DNA from: an uncultured Alphaproteobacteria bacterium | GTDB lineage: Bacteria > Pseudomonadota > Alphaproteobacteria > Caulobacterales > Aquidulcibacteraceae | DNA: 38,463 nucleotides | Direction: 5' to 3' | NCBI GenBank assembly: GCA_902826245.1 | Contig: CADEEA010000008.1 | Coordinates: forward strand, 38,987 to 77,449 | Shown: positions 8,444 to 17,285 of the stretch, in pieces | How the letters are laid out: each line of letters starts with the position of its first letter | How positions within the stretch are numbered: the first letter of the stretch is position 1 | Translations under genes and position numbers: made by a program | The notes under the pieces: generated by a model | What the model saw: only the letters and a program-made list of their open reading frames with translations | Databases searched by the model: none | Told to the model about the DNA's origin: nothing

Positions 8444-9144
8444 CCCCCCAACACGTTGAGGGCGGCTGGCTCGGCGCAGAATTTCGATTCCGCGTCGGCG
8501 GGCGATAAATTCAGATCGGCGATGCCCGGCGCATCGCTCAAACGGCAACGCGCCCCAAGTTCGCCATCGGCACGTTGAAATCCCTCGACATCGACGCTCG
8601 CCACCAGCTTCAGCCCCTCAGCATCAAGGGCGCTATAAGCGACGTTCCAGGTCGAGGCGTTAGTGCGCGAAGCGACCGCGACAAAACCCTCCTGGGTCCG
8701 CGTCACCGCCACGCCGTTTATTTCTCCGACGCGCGCAAATACCCCGCGTTCGCCATTGAAGATCCACACTCCGCTCACCGTGTTCACATTGCCGGTGGAG
8801 CGCCCGACCAGGATATCTGCGCGTCCGTCACCATCGACATCGTGCACACGCGGGGCGAGGTATTGCGCAATATCGGGCTCTTGCATGACCTGCCGCACAT
8901 TACCGCGCTCGCCAATCAGCTCGAGCGTCACGGCGCCGACAACTGCGCCTGCAGCGGCCTCGGCATAGGTCACATGCACCGCCTCCCCGTTGGCCTCGAT
9001 CCGGCACTCGTTGGCGCGAAATACGCCTGGCTCGAACACGACATCCGCACAGGGCATCAATTCCGCCATAGCCGCGTTGCGGTCCGGCGCACATGCGCTC
9101 AACGCAAGCGCGGTCGCCGCCAGGAAACCAAAACCGCGCATCAT
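8440..9144 (-). CDS. Predicted lipoprotein encoded inside the suf operon
   Basis: A 234-residue protein not recognised as any Fe-S factor. The N-terminus is a lipoprotein signal peptide with a lipobox LSAC and acylated Cys18. The mature part has a segment [15 protein letters not shown] resembling an FG-GAP or calcium-loop blade and three further Cys residues (in PCADV, NECRI and GARCR) plus one near the C-terminus (KFCAE), suggesting disulfides in the periplasm. It overlaps sufB by ATGA at its start and sufC by ATGA at its end, so it is co-translated with cytoplasmic SUF components. Such a gene is not part of the usual suf order. Its function is unknown, and any link to iron or redox sensing would be speculation. 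Confidence 0.85.
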   Translation of the reverse strand: MMRGFGFLAATALALSACAPDRNAAMAELMPCADVVFEPGVFRANECRIEANGEAVHVTYAEAAAGAVVGAVTLELIGERGNVRQVMQEPDIAQYLAPRVHDVDGDGRADILVGRSTGNVNTVSGVWIFNGERGVFARVGEINGVAVTRTQEGFVAVASRTNASTWNVAYSALDAEGLKLVASVDVEGFQRADGELGARCRLSDAPGIADLNLSPADAESKFCAEPAALNVLGG

Positions 9145-10628
9145 CCCACACTCCCCTCCAAGCTCACTTCCAACAGCTTTTGCGCCTCCACAGCGAACTC
9201 CATCGGCAGCTTTTGTAACACCTCGCGCACGAACCCGTTCACCAAGAGCGCCACGGCCTCTTCCTCAGGAATGCCGCGTGAGCGCAGGTAGAAAAGCTGA
9301 TCGTCTGAGAGTTTGGTCGTCGTCGCTTCGTGCTCGAACTGCGCGTCCGGGGCACGTGTCTCGACATAGGGCACGGTATGTGCGGCGCATTGATCGCCGA
9401 TCAGCAGGGAGTCGCATTGCGTGAAATTACGCGCGCCCTTGGCTTTCGCGTGTGCGGACACCAGACCACGATAGGCGTTTGAAGAACGCCCGGCGGAAAT
9501 GCCTTTGGAGATGACGCGCGAGCGGGTGTTGGCGCCGAGATGGATCATCTTCGTGCCAGTGTCGGCCTGCTGGCGACCGTTGGTTACGGCGATGGAGTAG
9601 AATTCGCCCGAGCTTCCCTCGCCGCGCAGAATACAGCTTGGATACTTCCAGGTAATCGCCGAACCGGTCTCGACCTGCGTCCAGGAAATCTTGGAGCGCT
9701 TGCCGCGACAATCTCCACGCTTGGTCACGAAATTGTAGATGCCGCCCTTGCCCTCGGAATCGCCCGGCCACCAATTCTGCACGGTTGAGTACTTGATCTC
9801 CGCATCGTCGAGCGCGACCAATTCCACCACTGCGGCGTGCAGCTGATTCTCATCGCGCATCGGCGCCGTGCAGCCTTCGAGATAGGAGACATAAGCGCCC
9901 TCATCGGCGATGATCAACGTTCGCTCGAACTGGCCGGTGCCTTGCGCGTTCATACGGAAATAAGTCGATAGCTCCATCGGGCAACGCACGCCTGGCGGCA
10001 CGTACACGAACGAGCCGTCGGAGAACACGGCGCTGTTGAGAGTCGCGAAGAAATTGTCGCTCGTGGGCACTACCGAACCCAGATACTTCCGCACCAAATC
10101 GGGATGCTCGCGGATCGCTTCGCTGATTGGGCAAAAGATGACGCCCGCTTTCGCCAGCTCCGCTTTGAACGTAGTCACCACGCTCACGCTATCGAACACC
10201 GCATCCACCGCCACGCGCGGCGCGCCTTCAACACCCAGCAGCGTTTCGGCCTCGCGTAATGGGATGCCCAATTTCTTGTAAGTTTCGAGTATCTCCGGCT
10301 CGACGTCGTCGATCGACTTGTACTTGGCGCCATCCTTGGGCGCTGCGTAATAGCGTGCGGCCTGATAATTGATCGGCGGGTATTGGACGAGCGCCCAGGT
10401 GGGTTCCTCCATGGTTTGCCAGCGTTGAAACGCCTCCAACCGCCACGCGAGCATCCAGTCCGGTTCGTCCTTCTTGGTCGAGATAAAACGTACAATGGTC
10501 TCATTCAAGCCAGGCGGCGCCAATTCCTGTTCAATGCCAGTAACAAAGCCGTGCTTGTACTTCTCGCCCTCGAGCGCGCGCGCGGCGTCGACTGTGCCGC
10601 GGTCGATGGATTCCTTCGCTGCGCTCAT
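9141..10628 (-). CDS. sufB: Fe-S cluster scaffold protein SufB
   Basis: Main scaffold subunit on which Fe-S clusters are built with SufC and SufD. The 495-residue length is normal. Family landmarks are FVTGIEQE near the N-terminus, the long beta-helix core ([25 protein letters not shown] region), [10 protein letters not shown] with the conserved Cys thought to accept sulfur, and the C-terminal [10 protein letters not shown] plus [14 protein letters not shown] shared with SufD. ATG 10628 overlaps the upstream desulfurase stop (ATGA). It is followed directly by the lipoprotein gene rather than sufC. Confidence 0.97.
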   Translation of the reverse strand: MSAAKESIDRGTVDAARALEGEKYKHGFVTGIEQELAPPGLNETIVRFISTKKDEPDWMLAWRLEAFQRWQTMEEPTWALVQYPPINYQAARYYAAPKDGAKYKSIDDVEPEILETYKKLGIPLREAETLLGVEGAPRVAVDAVFDSVSVVTTFKAELAKAGVIFCPISEAIREHPDLVRKYLGSVVPTSDNFFATLNSAVFSDGSFVYVPPGVRCPMELSTYFRMNAQGTGQFERTLIIADEGAYVSYLEGCTAPMRDENQLHAAVVELVALDDAEIKYSTVQNWWPGDSEGKGGIYNFVTKRGDCRGKRSKISWTQVETGSAITWKYPSCILRGEGSSGEFYSIAVTNGRQQADTGTKMIHLGANTRSRVISKGISAGRSSNAYRGLVSAHAKAKGARNFTQCDSLLIGDQCAAHTVPYVETRAPDAQFEHEATTTKLSDDQLFYLRSRGIPEEEAVALLVNGFVREVLQKLPMEFAVEAQKLLEVSLEGSVG

Positions 10629-11746
10629 GCGTGCGCTTCTTCACGCAGGCGCCGCCGCGCTGCGAGCTTGCTCAGCCCTGCAAGTGCGGCATCGACGTCG
10701 CCTTCCTTGGACTCATGCCCGAAACTCACGCGTAGCGCACAGCGCGCAAGTTCTGCCGCCACGCCCATCGCCGCCAGCACGCGGCTGGATTTGACTTTGC
10801 CCGACGAACACGCCGCGCCCGAAGAGAGGGCGACGCCTTCGATATCCATGGCAATCACCGCTGTCTCAGCGGACAACCCCGGGATGGCAAAATTTGAAGT
10901 ATTGGGGAGTCTGGTGGAGCGGCCAAACACCACGGCGCCCGCCGGCAATCCCGCCTCGAACCGATCTCGCATCGCGGAGAGCCGCGCCGTTTCACGCTCC
11001 AATTCGCGCACCGCCCAGTCGGCGGCCACCGCGAATCCTACGATTGCGGGCATATTCTCTGTGCCCGGCCTACGGCCCAATTCTTGGCCGCCGCCGAAAC
11101 GTGTACTCGCGAACGGCGCCCCAGCAGCAAGCACAAGCGCACCTGCGCCCGGGGGCCCGCCAATCTTGTGCGAGGAAACCACGAGATAGGTCGCGTCGAG
11201 ATCGACGATGCTCGAGGGGATGCGCCCGAACGCCTGAGCTGCGTCCACCAGCAGCAGCGCCCCGTGGTCGCGGCAGAGTGCTGCGACTTGCGTGATCGGC
11301 TGGATGACTCCCGTTTCATTGTTGGCGAGTTGCACCGCCACAAGCGCGGGCCTTGCCGCCGACGCGAGCGCCGAAGTCAGTGCGGCGAGGTCGATCATTC
11401 CGGCCGCGTTGACTGGCGCTTGTTGCGCACCAAGGCGCATCGCCTGCTCGAACACTGCGTCGTGCTCTGCAGCTGAGACAATGAACGAGGCCGCACCGGC
11501 GCTGTTTAAAGCCAAGTGCAGAGCTTCCGTGGCGCCGGAAGTGAGAACAACATTTTCCGCGCGCGCATCGATCAACGTCGCCAACTTCTCGCGCGCATCC
11601 TCCAATAGCGCACGCGCGCGGCGGCCATATCCGTGCACCGAGGACGGATTGCCGCCTGCGGAGAGAGCGCGTGCAACGGCCACCGCAGCCTCAGCGCGGA
11701 TAGGCGCTCCGGCATTGTAGTCGCAATAGATGGCCTGCAGGTTCAT
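10625..11746 (-). CDS. Cysteine desulfurase, NifS/IscS type
   Basis: A PLP-dependent cysteine desulfurase of group I, 373 residues. The start region YCDYNAGAP matches the LDYNATTP motif, the PLP-binding Lys is K194 in SSHKIGG, and the catalytic Cys is C313 in [11 protein letters not shown], on the long active-site loop of IscS/NifS proteins. ATG 11746 lies one base after the iscR stop; six upstream in-frame residues were left out. Gene order iscR, desulfurase, sufB is common in Alphaproteobacteria, where this enzyme and SufS coexist. Whether it feeds SUF or also thiolates tRNA cannot be told; no iscU is present. Confidence 0.93.
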   Translation of the reverse strand: MNLQAIYCDYNAGAPIRAEAAVAVARALSAGGNPSSVHGYGRRARALLEDAREKLATLIDARAENVVLTSGATEALHLALNSAGAASFIVSAAEHDAVFEQAMRLGAQQAPVNAAGMIDLAALTSALASAARPALVAVQLANNETGVIQPITQVAALCRDHGALLLVDAAQAFGRIPSSIVDLDATYLVVSSHKIGGPPGAGALVLAAGAPFASTRFGGGQELGRRPGTENMPAIVGFAVAADWAVRELERETARLSAMRDRFEAGLPAGAVVFGRSTRLPNTSNFAIPGLSAETAVIAMDIEGVALSSGAACSSGKVKSSRVLAAMGVAAELARCALRVSFGHESKEGDVDAALAGLSKLAARRRLREEAHA

Positions 11747-11747
11747 A

Positions 11748-12191
11748 TCACTCCGCCGCCACATTTGCGGCGCGGTCGAAACGTTGCGCGACCACGTCGT
11801 CGAGCGTCACGGACGCCAGAAAATCGCGGATGCGCACGCCCATCTCCTGCCAAAGATTGTGTGCGATGCAGCGGCCGCTTTTTCCCATGCAACTTTTGCC
11901 CGATCCCTCTTCGCAGCGCGTGGCTTTGATCGGTTCGTTGACGGCCTCGATGATCTCGTCGACCGTGATAGCGTTGCCTGCGCGCGCCAAGCGATAGCCG
12001 CCACCGGGGCCGCGCACGCCGGTGACCAGCCGGGCTTGGCGCAAGCGGGAGAACAATTGTTCGAGGTAGGACAGCGAAATTTCCTGTCGGCGCGCCACTT
12101 CCTGCAGCGGCACGGCGCGCTCACCCCCGCCATGGAGCGCCAAGTCCGCCATCGCCATGACCGCGTAACGGCCCTTGGAGGTCAATCGCAT
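11748..12191 (-). CDS. iscR: Rrf2-family Fe-S-sensing regulator IscR
   Basis: A 147-residue winged-helix repressor or activator controlling Fe-S biogenesis genes. The N-terminal MRLTSKGRYAVMAMADLAL helix-turn-helix start is diagnostic of Rrf2/IscR. Three Cys and one His that would ligate a 2Fe-2S cluster lie in one stretch: the Cys spacing is 7 and 6 residues (5 and 5 in Escherichia coli IscR), ending in CIAHNLW with the ligand-type His. It is the first gene of the operon, and a candidate IscR-like site overlaps its promoter, so autoregulation is likely. AGAGGA precedes the ATG at good spacing. Confidence 0.94.
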   Translation of the reverse strand: MRLTSKGRYAVMAMADLALHGGGERAVPLQEVARRQEISLSYLEQLFSRLRQARLVTGVRGPGGGYRLARAGNAITVDEIIEAVNEPIKATRCEEGSGKSCMGKSGRCIAHNLWQEMGVRIRDFLASVTLDDVVAQRFDRAANVAAE

Positions 12192-12243
12192 GAAATCCTC
12201 TTCGTACGCACTCGCATGGGCGCAAAATCATGTGCTAGAAGCC

Positions 12244-12262
12244 GCCCTCCCCCGGGGAGGGC
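12244..12262. repeat. GC-rich hairpin in the iscR leader
   Basis: A perfect inverted repeat with arms GCCCTCCCC and GGGGAGGGC around a single C, about 50 bases upstream of the iscR start and downstream of the predicted promoter. In RNA it would form a stem of about 7 pairs with a small loop. No T-tract follows it in the iscR direction. It could be a leader structure or a dispersed palindromic repeat; I cannot decide between them. Confidence 0.45.
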
Positions 12263-12293
12263 CTCGGTCGTCAATAACCAGGCGCCGCACTGG

Positions 12294-12321
12294 ATTTTAT
12301 ATATCCCAGTAATTTAGTCAA
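12294..12321 (-). promoter_or_regulatory. Predicted iscR-suf operon promoter with IscR-like site
   Basis: On the minus strand a TTGACT -35 box (12321-12316) and a TAAAAT -10-like box (12299-12294) are separated by 16 bases, with the likely transcription start about 95 bases before the iscR ATG. The segment from -35 through the spacer reads GTTGACTAAATTACTGGGATAT. Much of it fits the known type 1 IscR consensus (half-site GACT, A/T-rich centre, terminal TAT), with mismatches in the second half-site. This supports IscR autoregulation by occlusion of RNA polymerase; it is inferred from sequence alone. Confidence 0.55.
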
Positions 12322-12376
12322 CAATTGCCCGGTCGAGTTTTAAGCCGCCCTTTGTGCGCTCAGGATTGAGAACAGA

Positions 12377-13066
12377 ATGCCAGAAGTGATTTTTCCCGGC
12401 GCAGCAGGTCGTGTCGAGGGGCGCTATTCCGAACCCCCGCGCGAAGGCGCTCCAATCGCGCTGATCTTGCACGGTCACCCGAAGGCGGGCGGCTCAATGC
12501 AGGACCGCATCACGGTGCAGCTCTATAAGTTGTTTGTGGATTTTGGCTTCGGAGTATTACGCTTCAATTTCAGGGGCATCGGCCGGAGCCAGGGCATATT
12601 CGACAATGGCATGGGCGAATTATCCGACGCCGCCTCAGCGCTCGATTACTTGCAGAGCATGAACCCCAACGCCGAGCAATGCTGGGTTGGCGGCTATTCC
12701 TTCGGCGCCTGGATCGGGCTCCAGCTCCTGATGCGCCGCCCTGAGATCGACGGCTTTATCGCGGTGTCGCCACCGGCCAACCATTATGATCTGTCGTTCC
12801 TGGCGCCCTGCCCAGCGTCTGGCGTGATCATTTATGGCACCCGCGACAGCGTCACGACCGCGGCTGACATGGAGCGTGTCATTGGCCGCATCCGCACGCA
12901 AAAGAACATCAAGGTGGACGGGCAACCGGTGGCGGGCGCCGACCATTTCTACCGCGGGCGAGATCCTGGCGAGGATTACCTCGCTGATGTCGAGAAACAC
13001 GCGCGTTCATATCTGGAACGCCGTATGGCGGCGCCGCCGCGCCCGCCAACCCCGGCCAAACGCTAG
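12377..13066 (+). CDS. Alpha/beta hydrolase, dienelactone-hydrolase-like (COG2945-type)
   Basis: A 229-residue single-domain alpha/beta hydrolase without a signal peptide. The oxyanion region LILHGHPKAGGSM, nucleophile elbow GYSFGAW with the catalytic Ser, acid residue in YGTRDSV and His in GADHFY are all in the expected order. The motif RFNFRGIGRSQG is typical of a conserved short hydrolase family related to COG2945. The last 15 residues are Pro/Arg-rich. It is divergent from iscR and ends 5 bp before the convergent DUF4167 gene. The substrate is unknown; an esterase or thioesterase on a small molecule is plausible. Confidence 0.88.
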   Translation: MPEVIFPGAAGRVEGRYSEPPREGAPIALILHGHPKAGGSMQDRITVQLYKLFVDFGFGVLRFNFRGIGRSQGIFDNGMGELSDAASALDYLQSMNPNAEQCWVGGYSFGAWIGLQLLMRRPEIDGFIAVSPPANHYDLSFLAPCPASGVIIYGTRDSVTTAADMERVIGRIRTQKNIKVDGQPVAGADHFYRGRDPGEDYLADVEKHARSYLERRMAAPPRPPTPAKR

Positions 13067-13071
13067 GGCCC

Positions 13072-13773
13072 CTATTCAGTACGCAGGAAGGCCGGGCGCG
13101 GGCTTCCGGAGAAACCTTCCGGCCCATCGTCGCGCTCGCGGGTTTCACGGGGCTCACGGGCTTCCCGGGGCTCGCGTGCTTCGCGCGGTTCTCTAGTTTC
13201 ACGCGGTTCTTTGGCCTCCCGCGGTTCTCTGGGCTCGCGTGGTTCACGCGCCTCACGCGGTTCGCCGCCTTCCTCGCCTGGGCGGAAGCGATTGCGTCGT
13301 CCGCGCCGGCGGCGGAAGTCTCCGTCCCCCGCAGGTTGGACCTGCGAGCCCGGATCGCGCTCGCCCTCTTCTGGCTGCTCATCGTCGCTGCGAGTTTCGC
13401 GGACGTTGCCGCCACGCGCCTCCTCGAGGACTTGAGCCTCGCCCTCGCCGCCGGAATCTTCGTCGCCTTCGTATTCGCTTTCATTGCTGAAGCGTTCTTG
13501 ATGCACGGGAACAGCCGGTTGGCTCGCCCGCCAGAGGCGGAAATAATGATCGGCGTGCTGGAAGAAATTCTCCGCGAGCACGCGGTCGCCAGCGGAATAG
13601 GCGTCACGGGCCAGCTGCAAATAACGTTCGTGGATCATCGCCGCTGGGCCTCGGACTTTGCCCTCAGGCCCGTTGCTTTCCATGGTCCTGTTCGGCTGGT
13701 GGCCATGATTGTTATTGTGATGTCCGCCGCCGCCGCCGCCGGGCTTCCGGCCGCGACCACGCTGACGTTTCAT
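13072..13773 (-). CDS. DUF4167 domain protein with Arg-Glu-Pro repeat tail
   Basis: A 233-residue protein with the alphaproteobacterial DUF4167 domain (about residues 1-85): a basic KRQRGRGRK start, a Gly/His/Asn-rich linker, then SNGPEGKVRGPAAMIHERYLQLARDA and AENFFQHADHYFRLW. The basic start suggests nucleic acid binding, but the family has no proven activity that I can name. The middle is acidic (Glu/Asp/Gly), followed by an RRRRGRRNRF block and a 41-residue tail of alternating Arg-Glu-Pro and Arg-Glu-Ala units. ATG 13773 was chosen because GGTGGA sits 6 bases upstream; an ATG six codons earlier lacks one. Location downstream of prmC and prfA is the conserved context. Confidence 0.88.
   Translation of the reverse strand: MKRQRGRGRKPGGGGGGHHNNNHGHQPNRTMESNGPEGKVRGPAAMIHERYLQLARDAYSAGDRVLAENFFQHADHYFRLWRASQPAVPVHQERFSNESEYEGDEDSGGEGEAQVLEEARGGNVRETRSDDEQPEEGERDPGSQVQPAGDGDFRRRRGRRNRFRPGEEGGEPREAREPREPREPREAKEPRETREPREAREPREAREPRETRERDDGPEGFSGSPRPAFLRTE
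13141..13263 (-). repeat. 9-base-periodic repeat coding Arg-Glu-Pro/Ala units
   Basis: Within the DUF4167 gene, about 14 consecutive 3-residue units of the form Arg-Glu-Pro or Arg-Glu-Ala/Thr are encoded with 9-base periodicity. Codons for the same residue vary between copies (for example several Arg and Pro codons), so the amino-acid pattern appears to be kept while the DNA has drifted. The product is a highly charged, probably disordered or charged-helix tail. Confidence 0.8.
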
Positions 13774-14026
13774 AGAATATCCACCGTTCATGTGATCATC
13801 CGGAAGGCGCGCAGAAACTGCCGCCCGCGTTGTTGGTTGCCGGTTCGTCCGTTTGGGCGATCGCGCCCGTAGCCTCGTTAGGACCTCTTGCTGAGGAAGA
13901 GCGCCGCGTTGCGAACAACACATCTCGCGCTCACTGAAATCGCCTCGGGTCAACCCCTCGCGCCGCCTCAAGCCGCGATTCCAAGGGTCACCTTAATGCT
14001 TCCAGCGGTTCGATCCAAGGAGTTTT
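13774..14026. other. Spacer between prmC and the DUF4167 gene
   Basis: About 250 bases with no convincing gene. The DUF4167 frame stays open upstream, but the translated text is not domain-like. A short stem GGGCG-ATCG-CGCCC lies near 13855-13868, and a T-loop-like GGTTCGATCC near 14010 lacks any matching stem, so it is not a tRNA. The region probably holds the promoter and leader of the DUF4167 gene. Confidence 0.5.
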
Positions 14027-14869
14027 TCAGCCCGCCCCGCGGCCGGCCAACACCCGGGCGATCCCCTGCAGGTCTCGCCGATGCGGCATTAAAGTAAGCC
14101 CAACGACCTCGGCCATCTCCGCGACCGCATCAGCCTGTCCCTCGCCCACCTCAAGCGCGAAGGCCCCGTTCGGTCCCAGCAGGCCAGGAAGCGCGCAAGT
14201 TATGGCGCGGTAGGCGTCGAGGCCGTCTTCGCCGCCATCGAGAGCCATTCTCGGCTCGTAGTGAAGTTCAGGCGCCAAGGCGGCAAGGTCGCCGCTCCTG
14301 ATGTAGGGTGGATTTGAGAGCACCAGATCGAAGCGGCCGTCGGCTGTCCAGTCGCCTTCCCTGAAGCTCACCCGGCCGTCGAGGTGCAACGCGGCCGCAT
14401 TGGCTGCCGCCGTTTCCAGCGCGCTGGCGCTCTTATCTATTCCAACCCCAACGGCCGATTGGCGCTCAGCGAGCACCGACAAAAGAATGGCGCCCGAGCC
14501 GACGCCGAGGTCCAACACGCGCGCGGGCGCGTTGGACGGAAGCAGGTCCAACGCGGTCTCCACCAGCAATTCGGTTTCCGGGCGCGGAATGAGCACCTCG
14601 GGCCCAACTGCAAGCTCGATGTTCCAGAATGCCTTGCGGCCAAGGATGTAGGCGATCGGTTCACGCCGCTCGCGACGAATAACGAGCGCCTCAACCGCTG
14701 CAAGTTGCTCCGTGCTAAGTTCGCGATACGGGTCGGTGACGATATCGAGCCGGGATACGCCAGCGCCTGCTTCGATCAACATCCGGGCATCGGTTACCGG
14801 GTTATCGGCGCCAACCGCCTCAAATCGCCGTCGCAGCGATGTCCACAACGACACGAGAGTAACGCTCAT
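14027..14869 (-). CDS. prmC: Release factor glutamine N5-methyltransferase PrmC
   Basis: Methylates the Gln of the GGQ motif in peptide chain release factors using S-adenosylmethionine. The 280-residue protein has the N-terminal helical domain (to about residue 75), a YILGRKAFWN substrate-side motif, the SAM-binding VLDLGVGSGAILL and the catalytic NPPYI motif that holds the glutamine. It is encoded just after prfA, whose product is its substrate, which is the common arrangement. The ATG is followed by a consistent N-terminus and no better start is visible. Confidence 0.95.
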   Translation of the reverse strand: MSVTLVSLWTSLRRRFEAVGADNPVTDARMLIEAGAGVSRLDIVTDPYRELSTEQLAAVEALVIRRERREPIAYILGRKAFWNIELAVGPEVLIPRPETELLVETALDLLPSNAPARVLDLGVGSGAILLSVLAERQSAVGVGIDKSASALETAAANAAALHLDGRVSFREGDWTADGRFDLVLSNPPYIRSGDLAALAPELHYEPRMALDGGEDGLDAYRAITCALPGLLGPNGAFALEVGEGQADAVAEMAEVVGLTLMPHRRDLQGIARVLAGRGAG

Positions 14870-14928
14870 TTCAAACCAGTTGCGTGAGACTCGCCGGCAG
14901 CTTGCAAGTCTATGGTGTTGGCGTCGCG

Positions 14929-14992
14929 CTTCGACAGCCCCGGATCAAGTCCGGGGGTGACGCCATCCTGCGTCAGCCTGAGCATGTCGAAG
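14929..14992. repeat. Nested palindromic intergenic repeat between prfA and prmC
   Basis: An outer inverted pair CTTCGACA (14929-14936) and TGTCGAAG (14985-14992) encloses a perfect stem CCCCGGA-TCAAG-TCCGGGG (14938-14956). Both motifs are of the kind found dispersed in many alphaproteobacterial intergenic regions, where a CCGGA-TCAAG-TCCGG core recurs. Here they are nested, and could form a hairpin in the prfA-prmC transcript. No T-tract follows, so a true terminator is unlikely. Confidence 0.65.
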
Positions 14993-15035
14993 GCCGCACC
15001 ATGTCGGCGGAACGCCGACGGCTCGCATTCACACC

Positions 15036-16127
15036 TCATTCGTCACTCTCCAACGCCGCAAGCTTGCGTGCGCGATCTTCAGCGGCGAGCGCGTCCAGGA
15101 TGGGGTCGAGACCGCCGCCGTCGATCACTTCAGGGAGATTGTAGACCGTGAGGTTGATGCGATGGTCGGTGACGCGGCCTTGGGGAAAATTGTAGGTGCG
15201 GATGCGTTCGCTGCGGTCGCCCGAGCCAACTTGGCCCTTGCGTTCCGCGGCGCGCTCGCGCGCCTGGCGCTCACGTTCCGCATCGTAGAGCTTCGCCTTC
15301 AGAACCTTCATGGCGTTGGCGCGGTTTTGGTGCTGCGATTTCTCCTGCGCGACAACGACGATCCCCGAAGGGATGTGGGTGATACGCACCGCGCTGTCGG
15401 TTTTGTTCACGTGCTGGCCGCCGGCGCCCGAGGCGCGCATGGTGTCGATGCGAATGTCCTTGTCGTCGACGACGATATCCACGTCGCCTTCCGGTTGAGG
15501 CAGCACCGCCACCGTCGCCGCCGATGTGTGGATGCGCCCGCCAGCCTCGGTCTCCGGCACGCGCTGCACGCGATGGACGCCGCTCTCGAAGCGCAAGCGG
15601 CCGAACACGCCGGCGCCAGTTACGCTTGCAACTGCTTCCTTCACCCCGCCGAGGCCGGTTTCGGACACACTTTCCAGCTCGAAGCGCCAGCGGCGTTGGC
15701 CGGCATAACGCTGGTACATGCGCAAGAGATCGCCCGCGAACAACGCCGCTTCATCGCCGCCTGTGCCGGCGCGCACTTCGAGGATGGCGGACGCGCTCTC
15801 GTCGCGATCTTTCGGCGCCAGCAGCAGGAGTGCTGCCTGCTCCATTGCCGGCAGGCGCGCGCGCGCGGCGTCAAGTTCGCTCTCAGCCAGCCCTGCAAGT
15901 TCCGCGTCGCCCGCGCTTTCCTTGACCATGGCTTCGAGGTTGGCGATTTCCGTGCGTTGCGCCGCGAGCGCATTGACGGCGTCGGCCAACGGCTTCAACT
16001 CGGCGTGTTCTTGACTCAAGCGCCGTATCTCGGCGCCATCGGTCGCCGCGCCTAGCCGCGCTTCGATGCGCTCGAACCGCTCAAGCGCCTGCCCCAGGCG
16101 CCGCTCCAATCGTGCGAGACTAGACAT
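15036..16127 (-). CDS. prfA: Peptide chain release factor 1
   Basis: Recognises UAA and UAG stop codons and triggers release of the nascent protein on the ribosome. The 363-residue protein has an N-terminal coiled domain, the central domain with the P-x-T codon-recognition tripeptide (PET, where Escherichia coli has PAT) in [15 protein letters not shown], and the GGQ motif in [17 protein letters not shown]. The P-x-T motif identifies RF1 rather than RF2, which has SPF. It starts 9 bp after the stop of a hypothetical gene and precedes prmC. Confidence 0.97.
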   Translation of the reverse strand: MSSLARLERRLGQALERFERIEARLGAATDGAEIRRLSQEHAELKPLADAVNALAAQRTEIANLEAMVKESAGDAELAGLAESELDAARARLPAMEQAALLLLAPKDRDESASAILEVRAGTGGDEAALFAGDLLRMYQRYAGQRRWRFELESVSETGLGGVKEAVASVTGAGVFGRLRFESGVHRVQRVPETEAGGRIHTSAATVAVLPQPEGDVDIVVDDKDIRIDTMRASGAGGQHVNKTDSAVRITHIPSGIVVVAQEKSQHQNRANAMKVLKAKLYDAERERQARERAAERKGQVGSGDRSERIRTYNFPQGRVTDHRINLTVYNLPEVIDGGGLDPILDALAAEDRARKLAALESDE

Positions 16128-16136
16128 CTGCCGCGA

Positions 16137-16553
16137 TCACATCATCTCGGCGAAAATCTCGGACTGCACATCCGAAACTTGTGGCGCATCGAAGGCGATG
16201 ATGTTCCCAGGCATGCGCCGGTAGGGCACTATGACTTCAACCGCTTTGCCATTGGCGCCCTCGAGGTGAAAACACAGCGCCGCTGCATCGTCGCTGCGCG
16301 CGCGACCGTCGAAAACCAGCCCCGCCGCAATCAGCCCGTGCTCAGCTTCGTCCGCGCGGAATCCGGCTATCAACCCAGATATATGATCCGACGGCGCAGA
16401 CTTCTCGATCGGCAAATCGACATTGGTGTGGATTTGCTCCCCGGTCTTGCGAATGCCCGCCCCGAATGGCGCAAACGAGCCGCCCTCGCCCAGCGCCCGA
16501 TGGGCTGCGTCGAAGAGATATTCGTAGGTGTCCTGCAGGTGCTGCTGCAGCAT
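16137..16553 (-). CDS. Conserved hypothetical cytoplasmic protein
   Basis: A 138-residue protein I cannot assign to a named family. It has no signal peptide or membrane segment, a helical N-terminus, then an alternating pattern (EVIVPYRRMPGNIIAF) suggestive of beta strands, and an acidic C-terminus. It ends 9 bp before prfA on the same strand, so it is likely co-transcribed with prfA and prmC. The start ATG 16553 gives the longest reasonable frame; no upstream alternative looks better. It appears real because of its length, balanced composition and tight spacing, but any function would be a guess. Confidence 0.7.
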   Translation of the reverse strand: MLQQHLQDTYEYLFDAAHRALGEGGSFAPFGAGIRKTGEQIHTNVDLPIEKSAPSDHISGLIAGFRADEAEHGLIAAGLVFDGRARSDDAAALCFHLEGANGKAVEVIVPYRRMPGNIIAFDAPQVSDVQSEIFAEMM

Positions 16554-16611
16554 GGTGCTGGCCTTTCGCCAGCTCGATATGGGCGATCCAGGCGGCGTTG
16601 TCGACCGCGCT

Positions 16612-17199
16612 TTAGCTGGGGGCGGTCTCGCGGAAGCTGGCGCGCGCCTCCAGCTCTGCCTGCAGAGCGGTGAGCTTTGGCCGAACCGGGCGCCAATCGA
16701 GGTCGGGGAAGCGCAGATCGAGCCAGGTCAAAGCGCAAACGGTGGCGATCGCGGCTAGGTCGAATACGACACCTGCTTGCGCCTCGGCGGCATCGAGGCT
16801 GCGCAAAATTCCAGCACGCCAGCGCGCCATCCAGGCAACCGAACGCTCGCCCTCCGGACGCAACAGCTCGAGTCGAATCTTGACGCCCTGCTCCATCAGG
16901 CCGTCGGCGATCACCTCACGGCGCAAGACACTCCAGCGCGCCTCGCCCTCGGGGATGAAGCGAGGATTTGGCGCCAACGCATCGAGCCGCGCGCAGATCA
17001 GTGGGCTATCGCTCCAGGCCACCCCTGCATCGTCAATCAGCGCCGGCACTTGGCCTAGCGGGTTGGCGGCGTTCAACGCCGCGTCCCCGCCAATCGGATC
17101 GGCGCGGACTTCCTCGACTTGGCGGAGCATGCCCTTCTCGCGAACAAGAATGCGGCACTTGCGGGCGAAGGGGGATGCGGGGGAGAAATAGAGTTTCAT
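16612..17199 (-). CDS. Glutathione S-transferase family protein
   Basis: A 195-residue GST-fold protein. The N-terminal thioredoxin-like domain (about residues 1-80) starts MKLYFSPASPFARKCRI, with the Ser/Cys-Pro region typical of bacterial GSTs, and contains NPLGQVPALIDD with the conserved cis-Pro of the GSH site and the DSPLIC motif. The C-terminal helical domain has AAIATVCALTWLDLR, matching the usual N-capping region. The class and substrate are not determined. It sits alone between gmk and the hypothetical gene, separated by about 60-90 bp. Confidence 0.9.
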   Translation of the reverse strand: MKLYFSPASPFARKCRILVREKGMLRQVEEVRADPIGGDAALNAANPLGQVPALIDDAGVAWSDSPLICARLDALAPNPRFIPEGEARWSVLRREVIADGLMEQGVKIRLELLRPEGERSVAWMARWRAGILRSLDAAEAQAGVVFDLAAIATVCALTWLDLRFPDLDWRPVRPKLTALQAELEARASFRETAPS

Positions 17200-17285
17200 G
17201 GCGGTTGAGTATCAGAGTAAGAGCCCGCGCGCCAACTCCCAACGCCCCTCATCGGCAGCCAGAGCTTCGCCATGCACCAACCTAC

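Noticed and set aside
14005..14030. T-loop-like GGTTCGATCC suggesting a tRNA
   Set aside because: The flanking bases do not pair into a T stem, and no acceptor stem or anticodon arm is found.
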